Assembly (NCBI GenBank): GCA_037447655.1
Contig: JBBHKE010001645.1
Location: forward strand, 167,106 to 231,105
DNA from: Zygnema cylindricum
Lineage: Eukaryota; Streptophyta; Zygnematophyceae; Zygnematales; Zygnemataceae
Reading direction: 5' to 3'
Length of the DNA: 64,000 nucleotides
The notes under the pieces are model-generated. The model did not search any database. It was not told the DNA's origin and saw only the letters and a list, made by a program, of their open reading frames with translations. The translations under genes and the position numbers were made by a program. Numbering within the stretch: position 1 is the stretch's first letter; the number at the start of each line of letters is the position of its first letter. This document shows, piece by piece, positions 35,207 through 48,100 of the stretch.

Positions 35207-36841
35207 ATGTTGAAAGGAGTTTAGAAGTAGATTTCAAAGCAAATGTGACGGTTGTGTAGAGAGTAGAGAGCTTTTGAAGGAGTTAGATATTTACTAAGGT
35301 TTTTTTTGTGGGAGTTTTTCAGTGTTTTTGTTGAAAGATGCTGTATTGTTTTCAGAATTTTGATTGGTACTATGTTTTCAATCATTTTTTTAGTCAATAA
35401 TATAGTATGAAAGGCATTTGTATATATATCCAAATGTGAAACGTATGAAAAAAAAATTCACATTAGAGTTGGAAAAATAAAGTCGCAAAAGGGACAGAAT
35501 TTAACAATTCCTACTAAAAAAGTGATTCTTAACTGTAAAAAATGAGGACGTGTTAGGTGTTCATAATTTGAATGTTACCTTGGTAAATAGTTATTTTTAC
35601 TGCACTTTGTAATATTCTAATTGAAAACAAGTTACAATGTTTTCATTTTAGCTTTATGTTTGTGGTTGCGACGGTTGAATGAAATAAATATACATAATTG
35701 TAATGGTAAACCATTTAAGCAAATGTGAACAAAAAAAATAAAAAGTCAAAACAAAATGGACAAACTAAAATGCCAAAGGAATTAACGGAGAGGAAACGGT
35801 TAACTAAAAAGTAAGCACAAAATATGTTCGCAGAATAAGCAATGTGAATGATGTGAAATACCGCACCCAAAATCCATTAGAACTTGTTCATGTGTAAAGA
35901 AATTTTTTATGTATCTCTGTGGTCATGCAAAGTCGAGGTCTTTGAGTGGTAATCAATATATTTTTGTCATTGTTGATTATTACTCTCGGAAATCTTGAGT
36001 TTTGCTTGAGAGAAGTTTCATGAGTGGATTGTGATGGCTAAGCGTCAATCGGGTCACAAATTGAAATCATAAAATAACCTTAAAAAGCCCTAAAACGAAT
36101 GTGAATTCGTTGCTTTCACAAGTATTTGTAAGGAGATGGGGAGAAAGGCAGCAACTTATGGCCCCTTATTCTCTCAAATCTAATGGAATATCGGAGAAAA
36201 AGAATCAGACACTTCAAAGACATGGTGCCTGCCATGATCCATGATACTGGCACATCTTTTGGAGAAAGGGAGAGAGGGTGAGACGGAGAGGGAGAGAGGG
36301 AGAAAGAGAGAGAGTGCAAGTATCTAGAGAGATATAAAAAACATAAGGAGGAAATATTTAAAAAAGAAATTCATTCCTCAAATTGGTACGAATAATGTGG
36401 CAGTGCAACATTATTTATGGTATGGAATTAATACTTCGATTTGTATTTTCAATTCTCGAGTAAGAGAGAAAGTACGTCAAATAGGTTTTGGAAATTTTGA
36501 ATTCAATTATATTTGGGTAATTTCAACTTTGTGCTTTTCTTTTCTCTTCGAGTAATGTTACCGAGATTTTGATTTTAAGTCTTTTGTTATTATTATTTTG
36601 CAAGTCTTACATACGATTTGAAAAGGTTTTAAAATTATGATAATGATGACTAAAGTACAAAAAACACTTCCCAAAAGTGCCTCTCCACATAACTTGTTTT
36701 TCAATCACAAAAAATAACTGTCTCTCTATTATTTTTTCAAAAATAGTAACCAAAGTAGTAAAGTACAAATGGTTGTACAAAAATAGTGTTGAATAGAAAA
36801 AGCCTAAAAAAAAAACACGATATGTACTGCAATACACATAG
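35207..36841. other. AT-rich intergenic, no supported gene
   Basis: Only short frames are seen. A GA-rich tract lies at 36265-36315. Nothing else was recognised. Confidence 0.5.
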
Positions 36842-39180
36842 CGTAAAGTAAAAACGTTTTCTACTTTTTTATAACATACATTTTTATTGTTCAACTTTTT
36901 TTTACGTTTTTTTTTTTTTTTTGGTAAATTAACTAAAAAGCGCGATGGTAATCCATCTAAGTCTAGGGGTGCAAACGGGGTGCCATGGCCAAATAAATGC
37001 CATTGTGAGATGGAGAGTGAGAGCGGACAGGAAAAGAGGGTGCAAATCAGGGAGAGAGGGGTGGAACCACCCTTCAGCGACGAAGATGTCTCATGGCTCG
37101 ATGGCGATGAGACAACATCGTCGCTGAAGGGTGGTTCGGCTAACATGCTGTCTCATCGCTCCCTACTTCCAGCGATGAGAATCCATGGTCACCGATTAAT
37201 GGCTCAGCGACGAGGTTGTCTCATCACAGGCTCGCTTTCATCGATGAAACAACCTTGTCGCTGAAGGGTGGAGGGAACGCTGGGAAGGTATACGTGAAAA
37301 ATGTGGAGAAGACGTCGGAATGTGCATGAGAGAGGGAGAGGAATAGGTATAAGAGGAGAGAGAGTGTGTGATAGGGTGGGAAGGAGAGTGGGAGAAGGGG
37401 CGAATGAGGGTGCAAAAGAGGGAGAGGGGAGAGGAAATACGGGCATAATGAGGGAAGGGCGGGAGAGTGGGAGGCTTATACGAAGAAGAGGAGAGAGAGT
37501 AAAGGATATGTAGAAAAATAGGGAGAGTGAGAGGGATAGGGAGCGACAGATTGAGAGAGAGAGAGAGATAAGTATATCGAGAGGGAGAAGATAGAGCGAG
37601 TGAGAGGGATAGGGAGCGACAAATTGAGAGGGAGAGCGAGAGAGATACGGAGAGAGAGAGAGGGAGTGGAAGAGAAATATATAGCATCGGATTAAGAGAG
37701 AGAGGGAGAGAGATAGGGATAGGGATAGGAAAAAGGATAGAGATAGGGCGAGGGACAAAGAGCAATAGATTGAAAGGGAGAAAGAGGGATAGGGATGGCT
37801 AGAAGTATAGGGATAAGGGAAATAATAGGGAGAGTGAGAGGGATAGGGAGCGACAGATTGAGATCGAGAGGGAGAGAGATAGGGAGAGGGAGAGGGAGAA
37901 GGATAGGGAGAGTGAGAGGGATAGAGAGCTACAGATTGAGAGAGAGAGGGAGAGAGATACGGATAGGGGTAGGGAGAAGGATAGCGAGAGTGAGAGGGAT
38001 TTTGAGCAACAGATTGAGAGGGAGAGGGAGAGAGATAGGTATAGGGATAGGGAGAAGAATAGGGATAGAGAGAGGGATAAGGAGCTGAGAGGGAGACAGA
38101 GAGAGATAGGGAAAAGGAGATGGAGGGACAGAAAGAAAGAGAGGGAAGAAAAAAAAAAACAAAAAAAAACCAAAAAGAAAAAAATGAGAATCAGAAAAAG
38201 TGAGAACCAATGGCAGATTGAGAAGTAACCTCTTAACGTGTTGACATACACGCCTGATTTGTTCTTGGTATTGCAATTAGTAAAAAATCAATCGGAATGG
38301 AAACCATGGACGAGGGACAAGAGAGGCGACGATGATGTGCGACCTGTTGAAAGAACGATGTAAAAAATTCAAAAACTTTCAACGGTGTAAACAAATCAAA
38401 AACAGGAACACACGCTTGACAACACACGAAAAAAAAAACTAGAATAGCTCTGATTCGTTTTTTCTGGGGTCTGTCCGCATTTGGCGTTACCCCAAGACAT
38501 ATATCACCAACGCCAAATGTTGTACTTTAACTCTAATTGTTTTTTTTAATTACTCTATTATGTGTGCATTTATGAATTGACACCCATTTTAATGTAATAA
38601 CGTACCCTATTTGATAGTCATTTTTCACTTTTGACTCAATTAGGGTGTACATTGACGCTAAATAGGTTGTTGTCCCGAAATAGAATTAAAGTTTACCCTA
38701 ATTATGTATAATCCCTTAAATGCAATGACAACGTAGACAGTTAAGGTCGGCGGTTACAACGACAGGGTCACACATCACACAGTTGGACTGTTTTACGAGA
38801 AAATTTCGTAACTTTCGACCTACACGCATGTCCAGTGTTCACACGGCCGACCATGCCAACGACATTCGAACAAATGGAACGCGTTTTTTGCCGACCTCTT
38901 TCGACCATTTTTTCCGAGCACATTTTCGTGCGCGCGCGACGGCGTATATATTTTTTTTGTACTTTTATATTTAAAAAGGTACGGAACAGTACGGATCTGA
39001 CAGTCCGTACACCACACTATTTAAAAGGACACTAAATTACAATTATGAACCGTATTGAGCGGGGTACCGCAAATAGCGTACAAAAACATTTAGCATTCTT
39101 TATTCTATTTGAGAATTTGCCCCAAAAAACGGGGTACCCCAATTAGCGTCATGTACGCTAATAGCGATTCACGGTGTACA
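36842..39180 (+). repeat. 2.3-kb duplicated segment, copy 1
   Basis: This matches 42482-44802 in the same orientation with few differences. It starts GTAAAGTAAAAACGTTTTCT and ends at an inverted-repeat family end (GCTAATAGCGATTCACGGTG). Inside are a long near-palindrome at 37067-37134 (perfect 16-bp arms CCACCCTTCAGCGACG), a related arm at about 37256-37271, and 0.7 kb of GAGAGGGATAGGGA-type purine-rich repeats. No intact gene is seen. Confidence 0.9.
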
Positions 39181-39676
39181 CTGTCAATCGCTATTAGAGT
39201 ATATAACGCCAATTCGGTGCCCTTTTAAAAAAAAAAAACATGAAATACAATCCATCCTGGATCATTTTTTCCATCCTGCGTACGGATAAGGTATCTCCGT
39301 ATGAAATGGTAGTTTTTGAATTACAAAAGCATAAAAATACACTAAACATTATTGCGCACACATGTGAATGTGCACTGGAAGAAAGAGACGCAAACTCGTC
39401 GAAAAACATCACGTTCTCATATGTTCATTTGTCGACCGTGTGAACAGTGCGACGGCGTACGAATTGTCAGATTTTGTACGGATACACATATTACTGTAGA
39501 TATCGAAAGGGTGGGTATTTATTATTCAGGACAACCCAAAATACAGTTAGGGATTAATTAGTATATATATATATATATATATATATTTAAAAAAAAAAAA
39601 AATCCCGATTAGTGTTAATAACACTATTTTTTTTTTTACGCTATTTATTCCTTTACTCTAATAGCGATTGACGGTG
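39181..39676. other. Spacer with inverted-repeat family ends
   Basis: It starts within an element end (TCAATCGCTATTAGAGTATA) and finishes with CTCTAATAGCGATTGACGGT at 39658-39676. This suggests a degenerate inverted-repeat element of about 500 bp. An (AT)n run lies at 39561-39586. No gene. Confidence 0.55.
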
Positions 39677-40787
39677 TAGTGTTGGGTACCGGGTAGTTTC
39701 ATATCGCGATAATTTCAATATTCAATATATCGAATATCGATCGAGGAAAATTCTCGATATATCGTACCGCGACCAACATAATCTATCGCGATAGATATCG
39801 CGATATATTGTATTTTATAAAATAAAATTTTTATTTAATATGTTGTTTTAGCCATAACGACAATTTTTCTGAAACGCGACGTACGACGTGATTTTCGTTC
39901 CGTGACTTAAAAGGTAACGCCGCAAAATGTAACCGACGAAAAAGTACTAATACTATAATACTAATTCATGGCGTTACTTATTTGGTACGTACTACGGTAC
40001 AGAACTTCACATATGAAAACTTGAAACCCACACTTATTTAGTCAAAGTATGATATTAAAAAAAAAATTGCAGACTTTTTGTCTCAGGCATGAATTTTTAT
40101 TATTATTTTTATTTATTAATTTTTGAAGTGTACAAAATGAGTATTATTATTATTATTTTTATTCAATATTTTTTGAAGTATATAAAATGTGATATTTTAT
40201 TCTTATTTTTATTAATCATTTTATAAAGTGTACAAAATGTGAGTTTTATTTATTATTTTTATTTATTATTTTTTAAAGTGTATAAAATGTGAACTTTTAT
40301 TCTTATTATTATTAATTATTTTTTGAAGTGTACAAATTGTAAAATCTTATTCTTATTTTTATTAATTAAAGTAGAAGTAGCTAATACTACCTGCTGCGGT
40401 AGCACTGGCAGCAGCAGTAGCTAGTACTAGCATATGCAATAGCACTAGTTCTGGCTGCAGCGGCACGTAGTTCTAGCAGCTGCAAGTAATCAATTCTCAA
40501 TTAATTAGGTTCTCAATTAATCCATTTACAGTTTCCGATTCGCAGTTTCCGTGAAAAAAAATAAAAACATCCTCCACCACCTTGACAGTTGTCCTTCTCT
40601 TCTTCCGAGAATTGACTAGCAAGATTTTTTTTTTTTTAAGAAGCTTTGATATATCGGCAATACGATATATTGGCGATACATCGCGATAGTTTGTAATTCG
40701 ATATATCGAAGCGATATATTGATTATCGGGTACCCAAAATTCGATATATATCGAATATCGACAAATGGTCCTCGATACCCAACACTA
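39677..40787. mobile_element. Non-autonomous hAT-like element, TAGTGTTGGGTA family
   Basis: This 1.1-kb element starts TAGTGTTGGGTACCGGG and ends CCTCGATACCCAACACTA. Subterminal ATATCGCGATA blocks match hAT-A. The middle (40090-40370) is an AT-rich array of about five imperfect 60-65-bp units containing GAAGTGTACAAAATG. No transposase is present. Confidence 0.75.
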
Positions 40788-41097
40788 ATGTACACTGCCC
40801 GTCGTTATTAGCGGTTTTTCCGGCCCATACTCATAAACTACACCCTGAATCGCTATTAGTGTTAATAATTTTTTCAGCGCTTAAAACATCTTTTCTCCGT
40901 ACACACTTGTCCAATTTTCAATTTTAGACCGCCAATCGGAAGCTGAGAATCTTATCTTTCAATCGCCACCGTCAGATCCACAATCCGACAAGTGTGTACG
41001 GAGAAAAGATTTATTAAGTGGCAAAAAAAATTAACAACAATAGCGATTCACGGTGTACAGTACAGTAGCTGTACTTGTACTGAACGGTACTGTAGTG
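40788..41097. other. Small inverted-repeat element remnant
   Basis: CTACACCCTGAATCGCTATT at about 40834 and AATAGCGATTCACGGTGTA at about 41040-41058 bracket about 225 bp. Inside is a hairpin of ACACTTGTC/GACAAGTGT type arms (about 40903 and 41000). Non-coding. Confidence 0.55.
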
Positions 41098-41580
41098 TTA
41101 GGGCATGTTCCCATATGCATAAGTAAGGGTTTTTTTCTGTTGTTTTCCTATAAAACTTAGCGCCGTACTGCCTAAATTGCAACCTTACGAAAGAATCGCA
41201 AATTTGTAGAGTACAATTTGCGTCACCCTCAAACTTAAGATATACGAAAATTTGTCGTCTTGTGTATTTCGACCCACAGCCACGACAAAAAACGTCATCT
41301 TCAAACTTATCTTTAAAACACATCAGCGATGCATTTTAAAACTAGGTATTTCCGATAACAGATAGAAACACATGTTCGCAAGTGCCGTAAAGTTCGAAAA
41401 ATTTCAAACGATTTCCAGCGACAAAGAAAAGTACAGAATTCGCTATGTTGTTTTGTCCGTTTTCACTCGGTAAGGATTTTTTTTTTGCAGGGGTCTTGAA
41501 ATTCCGATGCCATTTCACTTCGAGCGGACAGGAGACGCAAAGGCAAAGCACATCTTCTTCAAACCGTGGAACGACACAAA
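41098..41580 (+). repeat. Diverged tandem repeat, copy 1
   Basis: This starts GTTAGGGCATGTTCCCATAT. It aligns block by block with 41946-42480 (shared TCTTGTCGTCTTGTGT and GACAAAAAACGTCATCTTCA). TAGGG starts suggest hAT ends. No gene. Confidence 0.65.
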
Positions 41581-41945
41581 CTGTAAGGCGGTACGTCTAC
41601 AATGTCACGGTAAAACATGCGACGTCACAAGCAGTTAAAAAAAAAATGTGCGACAACACAGATTGTAGACGCTGACAACCGTCACAGGTATTGTCGACGT
41701 ATGCAATAGTCACAAACGTAAGCTACGATTTCGTTCTTGCGCATAGGGACACTTGAAAACCGGGTTCGGCGGATCTGCGCTAAAGTACAAAGTAAGTTCG
41801 CTAAGTTACAAGTTCATGGGGACATACCCTTAATAACATAAAAATATTATCAATTAGTGTTATAATCTGTTCCCATAAATTAGCGATAAGTACGACAAGT
41901 GTGTCTACGTGTAGAACGTCCACGTGACACTTCATTTTTGCGACG

Positions 41946-42480
41946 CTTAGGGTGCGTCTCTGTGTGCCTAAGTATGGGTTTTTTTTCTGTCGTTTTCCTG
42001 TAAAACTTAGAGCCGCACCGCGTAAGTTTCAACCGTACAATAAAATAGAAAAAAAGAGAAGTACATTTTGCGTCATCATCGAATTTAAAATGTACTACAT
42101 CTTGTCGTCTTGTGTTCTTCGACCCACTTCGACGACAAAAAACGTCATCTTCAACCTTATCTTTAAAATACAGGGCCGATGTGTTTTAAAATTAGGGATT
42201 TTCTATAAACAAATAGGAACAAGTATTCGCACGTGTAATGTTTTGTTCAAAAAATTCAAACGATTTCAAGCGACGTGGAAGTGTAGACGATTCGCTATGT
42301 TTTGTCCGTTTTTGTTTAATACGACAAAGAGAAGTACACAGTTTGTTTTGTTTTGTCCGTTTCCATCCGGTACGTGATTTTTTTTTGCAGGGGTCTCAAG
42401 GTTCCGATGCCATTTCACGTCGAGCCGACAATAGACGCAAAGTCAAAACGCATCTTCTTCAACCGTGAAACGGCACAGGC
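41946..42480 (+). repeat. Diverged tandem repeat, copy 2
   Basis: This starts CTTAGGGTGCGTCTCTGTGT and is the second copy of the segment at 41098-41580, more than 20 percent different by eye. Between the copies, 41571-41830 resembles 7372-7678. Confidence 0.65.
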
Positions 42481-42481
42481 T

Positions 42482-44802
42482 GTAAAGTAAAAACGTTTTC
42501 TGCTTTTTTATAACATACCTTTTTATTGTTCAATTTTTTTTTACGTTTTTTTTTTGTTTTTTGGTAAATTAATTAAAAAGCGCGATGGTAAACCATCTAA
42601 GTCTAGGGGTACAAACGAGGTGCCATGGCCAAATAAATGCCAGTGTGAGATGGAGAGTGAGAGCGGACAGGAAAAGCGGGTGCAAATGAGGGAGAGAGGG
42701 GTGGAACCACCCTTCAGCGACAAAGATGTCTCATGGCTGGATAGCGATGATACAACCTCGTCGCTGAAGGGTGGTCCGGCTAACATGCTGTCTCATCGCT
42801 CCCTACTTCCAGCGATGAAAATGCATGGTCACCGATTAATGGCTCAGCGACGAGGTTTTCTCATCGCTGGCTCGCTTTCATCGATGAAACAGCCTTGTTG
42901 CTGAAGGGTGGAGGGAACGCTGGGAAGGTATACGTGAAAAATGTGGAGAAGACGTCGGAATGTGCATGAGAGAGGGAGAGGAATAGGTATAAGAGGAGAG
43001 AGAGTGTGTGATAGGGTGGGAAGGAGAGTGAGAGAAGGGGCAAATGAGGGTGCAAAAGAGAGAGAGGGGAGTGGAAATACGGGCATGATGAGGGAAGGGC
43101 GGGAGAGTGGGAGGCTTGTACGGAGATGATGAGAGAAGTAAAGGATATGGAGAAGAATAGGGAGAGTGAGACGGATAGGGAGAGACAGATTGAGAAAGAG
43201 AGAGAGATAAGTATATGGAGAGGGAGAATGATAGAGCGAGTGAGAGGGATAGGGAGCGACAGATTGAGAGGGAGAGGGAGAGAGATAGGGAGAGAGAGAG
43301 GGAGTGGGAGAGAAATATAGAGCATCGGATTAAGAGAGAGAGGGAGAGAGATAGGGATAAGGATAGGGAGAAGGATAGAGTTAGGGCGAGGGACAAAGAG
43401 CAATAGATTGAAAGGGAGAAAGAGGGATAGGGATAGCTAAAAGGATAGGGAGAGGAAAAATAATAGGGAGAGTGAGAGGGATAGGGAGAGGGAGAGCAAT
43501 AGGGATAGGGAGAAGGAGAAGGATAGGGAGTGAGAGGGATAGAGAGCTACAGATTGAGAGAGAGAGAGCGAGAGAGATAGGGATAGGGGTAGGGAGAAGG
43601 ATAGGGAGAGTGAGAGGGATATTGAGCAACAGATTGAGAGGGAGAGGGAGAGAGATAGGGATAGGGATAGGGAGGGAGAGAGATAGGGAAAGGGAGAGGG
43701 AGGGAGAGAAAGAGGGAGAGGGAAGAAAAAAATAAAAAAAATAAAAATAAAAATTAAAATTAAAAAGAAAAAAAAAACCAAAAAGAAAAAAAAGAAAAAA
43801 ATGGGAATCAGAAAAAGTGAGAACCAATGGCAGATTGAGAAGGAACCCCTTAACGTGTTGACATCCACGCCTGATTTGTTCTTGGTATTGCAATTAATAA
43901 AAAAACAACCGGAATGGAAACCATGGACGAGGGAGATGTGCGAGGCGACGATGATGTGCGTCTTGTTGAAAGAATTCAAAAACTTTCAACGCTGTAAAAA
44001 ATTCAAAAACGGGAAGACACGCTTGACAACACATGAAAAAAAAAAACTAGAATGGCTCTGATTCGTCAAAAAGAAATCTTTTTTCTGGGGTATGTCCGCA
44101 TTTGGCGTTACCCCAAGACATATATCACCAACACCAAATATTGTACTTTAACTCTAATTGTTTTTTTTAACTACTCTATTATGTGTGCATTTCTGATTTG
44201 ACACCCATTTTAATGTCATAACGTACCCTATTTGACAGTCATTTTTTACTTTTGACTCAATTAGGGTGTACATTGACGCTAAATATGTCGTTGTCCCGAA
44301 ATAGAATTGAAGTTTACCCTATTTATGTGTAATCCCTTAATTACAGTGACAACGTAAACAGTTAAGGTAGGCGGTTATAACGACAGGGTCACACATCACA
44401 CAGTTGGACTATTTTACGGTAAAATTCCGTAGCTTTCAACCTATACGCATGTCCAGTGTTCACACGGCCGACCATGCCAACGACATTCGAACAAATGGGA
44501 ACGCGTTTCTTACTGACCTCTTTCGCCCATTTTTTTCAGAGCACATTTTCGTGCGCGCGTGACGGCGTATATATTTTTTCTGTACTTTTATATTTAAAAA
44601 TGTACGTAAAAGTACGGATATGACAGTCCGTACACCACACTATTTAAAAAGACCCTAAATTACAATTATGAACCGCATTGAGCGGGGTACCTCAAATAAC
44701 GTGCAAAAACAATTAGCGTACTTTATTCTATTTGAGAATTTGCCCCAAAAAAAGGGGTACCCCAATTAGCGTCATGTACGCTAATAGCGATTCACGGTGT
44801 AC
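42482..44802 (+). repeat. 2.3-kb duplicated segment, copy 2
   Basis: This is the second copy of 36842-39180. The near-palindrome recurs at about 42707-42774. The purine-rich part differs by small deletions. An 86-codon frame at 43801-44061 is broken by a stop in copy 1, so it is unlikely to be a gene. Confidence 0.9.
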
Positions 44803-45007
44803 ACCTTGAATCGTTATTACTTATTAGCGTATAGAAATTATTAGTGTAAAGAAAAAATTAGCGTCATTCATTCTAATTTAGTGCCAAGAGACGTGGCATA
44901 TTATGTTCCACGTCAAATAGTGTAATTTATTATATTTAAGATATCAATGTCAAAATTTTGGGGTGCCGATATAGCGTACATAAAGGCTAATAACGATTCA
45001 CGGTGTA
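44800..45007. mobile_element. 208-bp MITE just upstream of MAEA
   Basis: The ends are TACACCTTGAATCGTTATTA and TAATAACGATTCACGGTGTA. A second copy at 52679-52881 is nearly identical across its length. Its right end is 98 bp before the MAEA start codon, so it should lie in the promoter or 5' UTR of that gene. Confidence 0.85.
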
Positions 45008-45104
45008 ACGTTCATGTCCTTCCACTGCTCCTCAAACTTCGAACTTTCAAAGCGTTGAATGCATCCGTGTTTTTGTAGTCTAAGTGCGCTTTAGAGGAAG
45101 CCTG

Positions 45105-48100
45105 ATGAGCATTGTACTCATGGACTCGCAGGCCAATGGAGAAGTCGAGCAGCCGCCTGCAGCAGGCTTGACAGGGAAATCTTCTGACACTCTGTCTGAG
45201 ACTGCCAAGATGGAGCAGCAGCTGCTCCGTGTTCCTCTTGAGCATTTGAAAAAGTGTATTCGTACGACTTCACGGCTCGTAGACAGGGATGTAGGGTCTG
45301 TTCTGGCTGGGGTATCAGATTCTGTGAGGAAGGATCTTACAAGGGAAGAGGCTGTTGAGCAACTCGAACGGCTTATGTCCCGACTGCAAGGTTTGAAGCG
45401 GAAGGTGTGTGTAATTGGAAGGTTGATAGCCTTGTAAAATTTGGTGTAAATTTGGTTAAGATTATATTATGGAATGGTGTCAAGTCTGTGTTTATTATCA
45501 GCATGCACATGAAGAAAGCTTAGCTGACTCTTCAACAAGTGGTGAACAAGTAGACGTAAAATGCTGTCCACATTGAAGTAAGAACAAATGCAGGTAAGAA
45601 GTAATGCTTATTAACTTCCTGTCTGATTGGTGAAGGAAGGTAATATTGGGAAAATGACATAGTTGAGAGTTGTAATTCAGGTCCGAGGCATACAGCATTA
45701 ATTGGTTGCTCACAAATATTTAGAGCTAGAATTGTATTTGACCAAGTTAGGGATTTAGAATCTATGTTTTATTTCTATTGTTGGCTTTTAAAAAATGTGA
45801 CAGTATCTAGTTCATGCTGCCGAACTTGATTGTTGCGGAAGGCATTGGACACATGATTTTTTCCGTGAATAGAGTGGTCCATACCTCCGAGGCTGCAAGT
45901 TGGATGTATCCCCTTAAAAGCGAAGTTTTGTGTTCTTTATTGTTAAGCGTATTTTGTTGATTTTTGTGTGTTTTTTTTTTTTTTTTTTTTTTTTTTTAAG
46001 CTGGACGAGTCCAATAAGGCGGAGCAAGAACAGGCTCAGCGTTGCCGGACAAGGGTCGCACATTTGGGTTTGATGGATGTCGGGTTGAAAGAAGATCCAC
46101 AGAAGTGGAACAAGATGCGTTTTGATCGTTTGCTGATTGACTATATGTTGCGTTCATCGTACTATCAGAGTGCACTGAAACTTGCAGAACAGACACAATT
46201 ACAAGTAAGGAGAGCCAACATCCTTCTGTGTGCTGTTTAAACTTGAAACATATATTGCAGATATGCCAATTTGACATTTTTTTTTTACTCTGTGCATTGT
46301 AGCCCGAAAATAGCTCATTCATGAATTTGACAGCTGCCACTCTAGGTTTATAAGACGAGTCTGTTCATGTCAGAGTGCTCACTAGAAATAGACACTAACG
46401 ACTTTTTTAATAATCCTGAGTTCAAAAGCAAGGTTGGTGCCAGGTAAGGAAAGTGGGTATTTAAATTTGGATTATTGCAGCTGCAGGCCGAAAGAAGAAT
46501 GCTGATGGTGATGGTGGGGTCGAATAAAGCAGGAACTTGTGGACATCGACATTTTCATGGATGCTCGCAAAGTCATTCAGGCCCTTAGACAGAAGGACTG
46601 CTCTGAAGCTCTCGTATGGTGCAGTGTGAACAAGGCGAAGCTGAAGAAGAACAAGGTGAGTTTACAGGAATGCGTTTAAGATTGATGACAAGAGAATTGA
46701 TTGAAGGAAATTAAGAAAAATTGCCCAAACAATGTAGAAAAGGAGCAGAAGTTATGAGCCCTCTATTTCAACGCCGCTCTTCATCTTCTGCTCCATTGTT
46801 TTGTCCAGAGCACTTTGGAACTGAAACTGCGGGTGCAAGAGTTCATAGAACTGGTGCGTGCTGAGAGAATGCTGGACGCTATACTGTATGCACGCAAACA
46901 TTTAGCACCATGGGGAGCAACAAATATGAAGGAATTGCAGCAGGCTATGGCTACCCTGGCTTTCAAAAGCACCACAGATTGCCCTCCCTACAAGGTCTGT
47001 TCCACATCATTATTCTTCTCTCTCCAGTATTTGCCTTGCACTCCCAATGATTTGTGCTTTGTCGTTTTCTGACAAAGCTATCAGCTAGACTTGGTGTGTT
47101 CCTTTACTGGGGAATTTTACCTTTTCTTTCTTATTAAATCGGATGCTAACTCTGTTTAATGGAGGAAAACACCAAAGCATCCTTTCGTTGCTGACTTTAT
47201 TACTCAACTGCCTCCACGGTTTATCTTGTTGCTAGGAGCTGAAAGTCAGCCTGAAATTGTGGCTGCCTTTTTTGTGTGGCTTTCTTCAGACTCTGTTTGA
47301 TGAGAAGCAGTGGGAAAGCCTGGCGCGGCAGTTTGAGCAGGAGTTTGTGCAACTTTATGGGATGGCGACTCAAAGCTTGCTTCATATTCACCTCCAGGCC
47401 GGCTTGTCAGCATTGAAAACACCGCATCCTAATCAAATAGTTTCATCAGATTTTGGATGGTTGGAAGTTTCCATGTGGATGATGTTATGCTGATAATGTA
47501 TGTCATTGTTCTTTATGTTTTGTAAATCATGCATGGGTTATATTGGAAACCAAGGTTTGGTGTTACTGTGTGCTTGTTGAGACTTCTACAATTCATATGC
47601 GACCCTTGAGAGGATCTGTTTTGCAACTGTAGGGAACTGTGGCTGAAATGTATGTGCGACACTCTGTTGAAGAATTACAATGCAAGTTTTTAACCCTTAA
47701 CTTAGTGCGCTTCAGTTTTAGTTATGAGGAAGGATGTACCAAGGAGGATCCTTTGTCACAGGAGGCCTTTCGCAAGCTTGCAGAACCACTTCCCTTTGCG
47801 AAACACATCAGCTCCAAGCTTGTCTGTCGGATTACTAAGGAGCGTATGGACGACCATAATCCTCCACTTGTCCTCCCTAATGGATATGTATACAGTAGGA
47901 AGGTTTGTTACTCTGATCAATTCACGTTTTTTTGCAACCTTACTTGATACCTTCAATGTGTTTACAGATGCGATGTTTAAGTTCGGGAGTTTTGTACTAA
48001 ATTTGACAGCATAATGTTTGTGATTTGTCTATTCCCGACCAACTACAGGTCAGGGAAGGAAAGTTAGTTGCATTTTACAAGTCTGTGCCTGCTTTATTGG

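Noticed and set aside
47424-47493. MAEA exon 5 extending to the stop at 47493
   Set aside because: The extension departs from conserved sequence and loses the RING-like end; the GC-AG junction restores phase and spacing.
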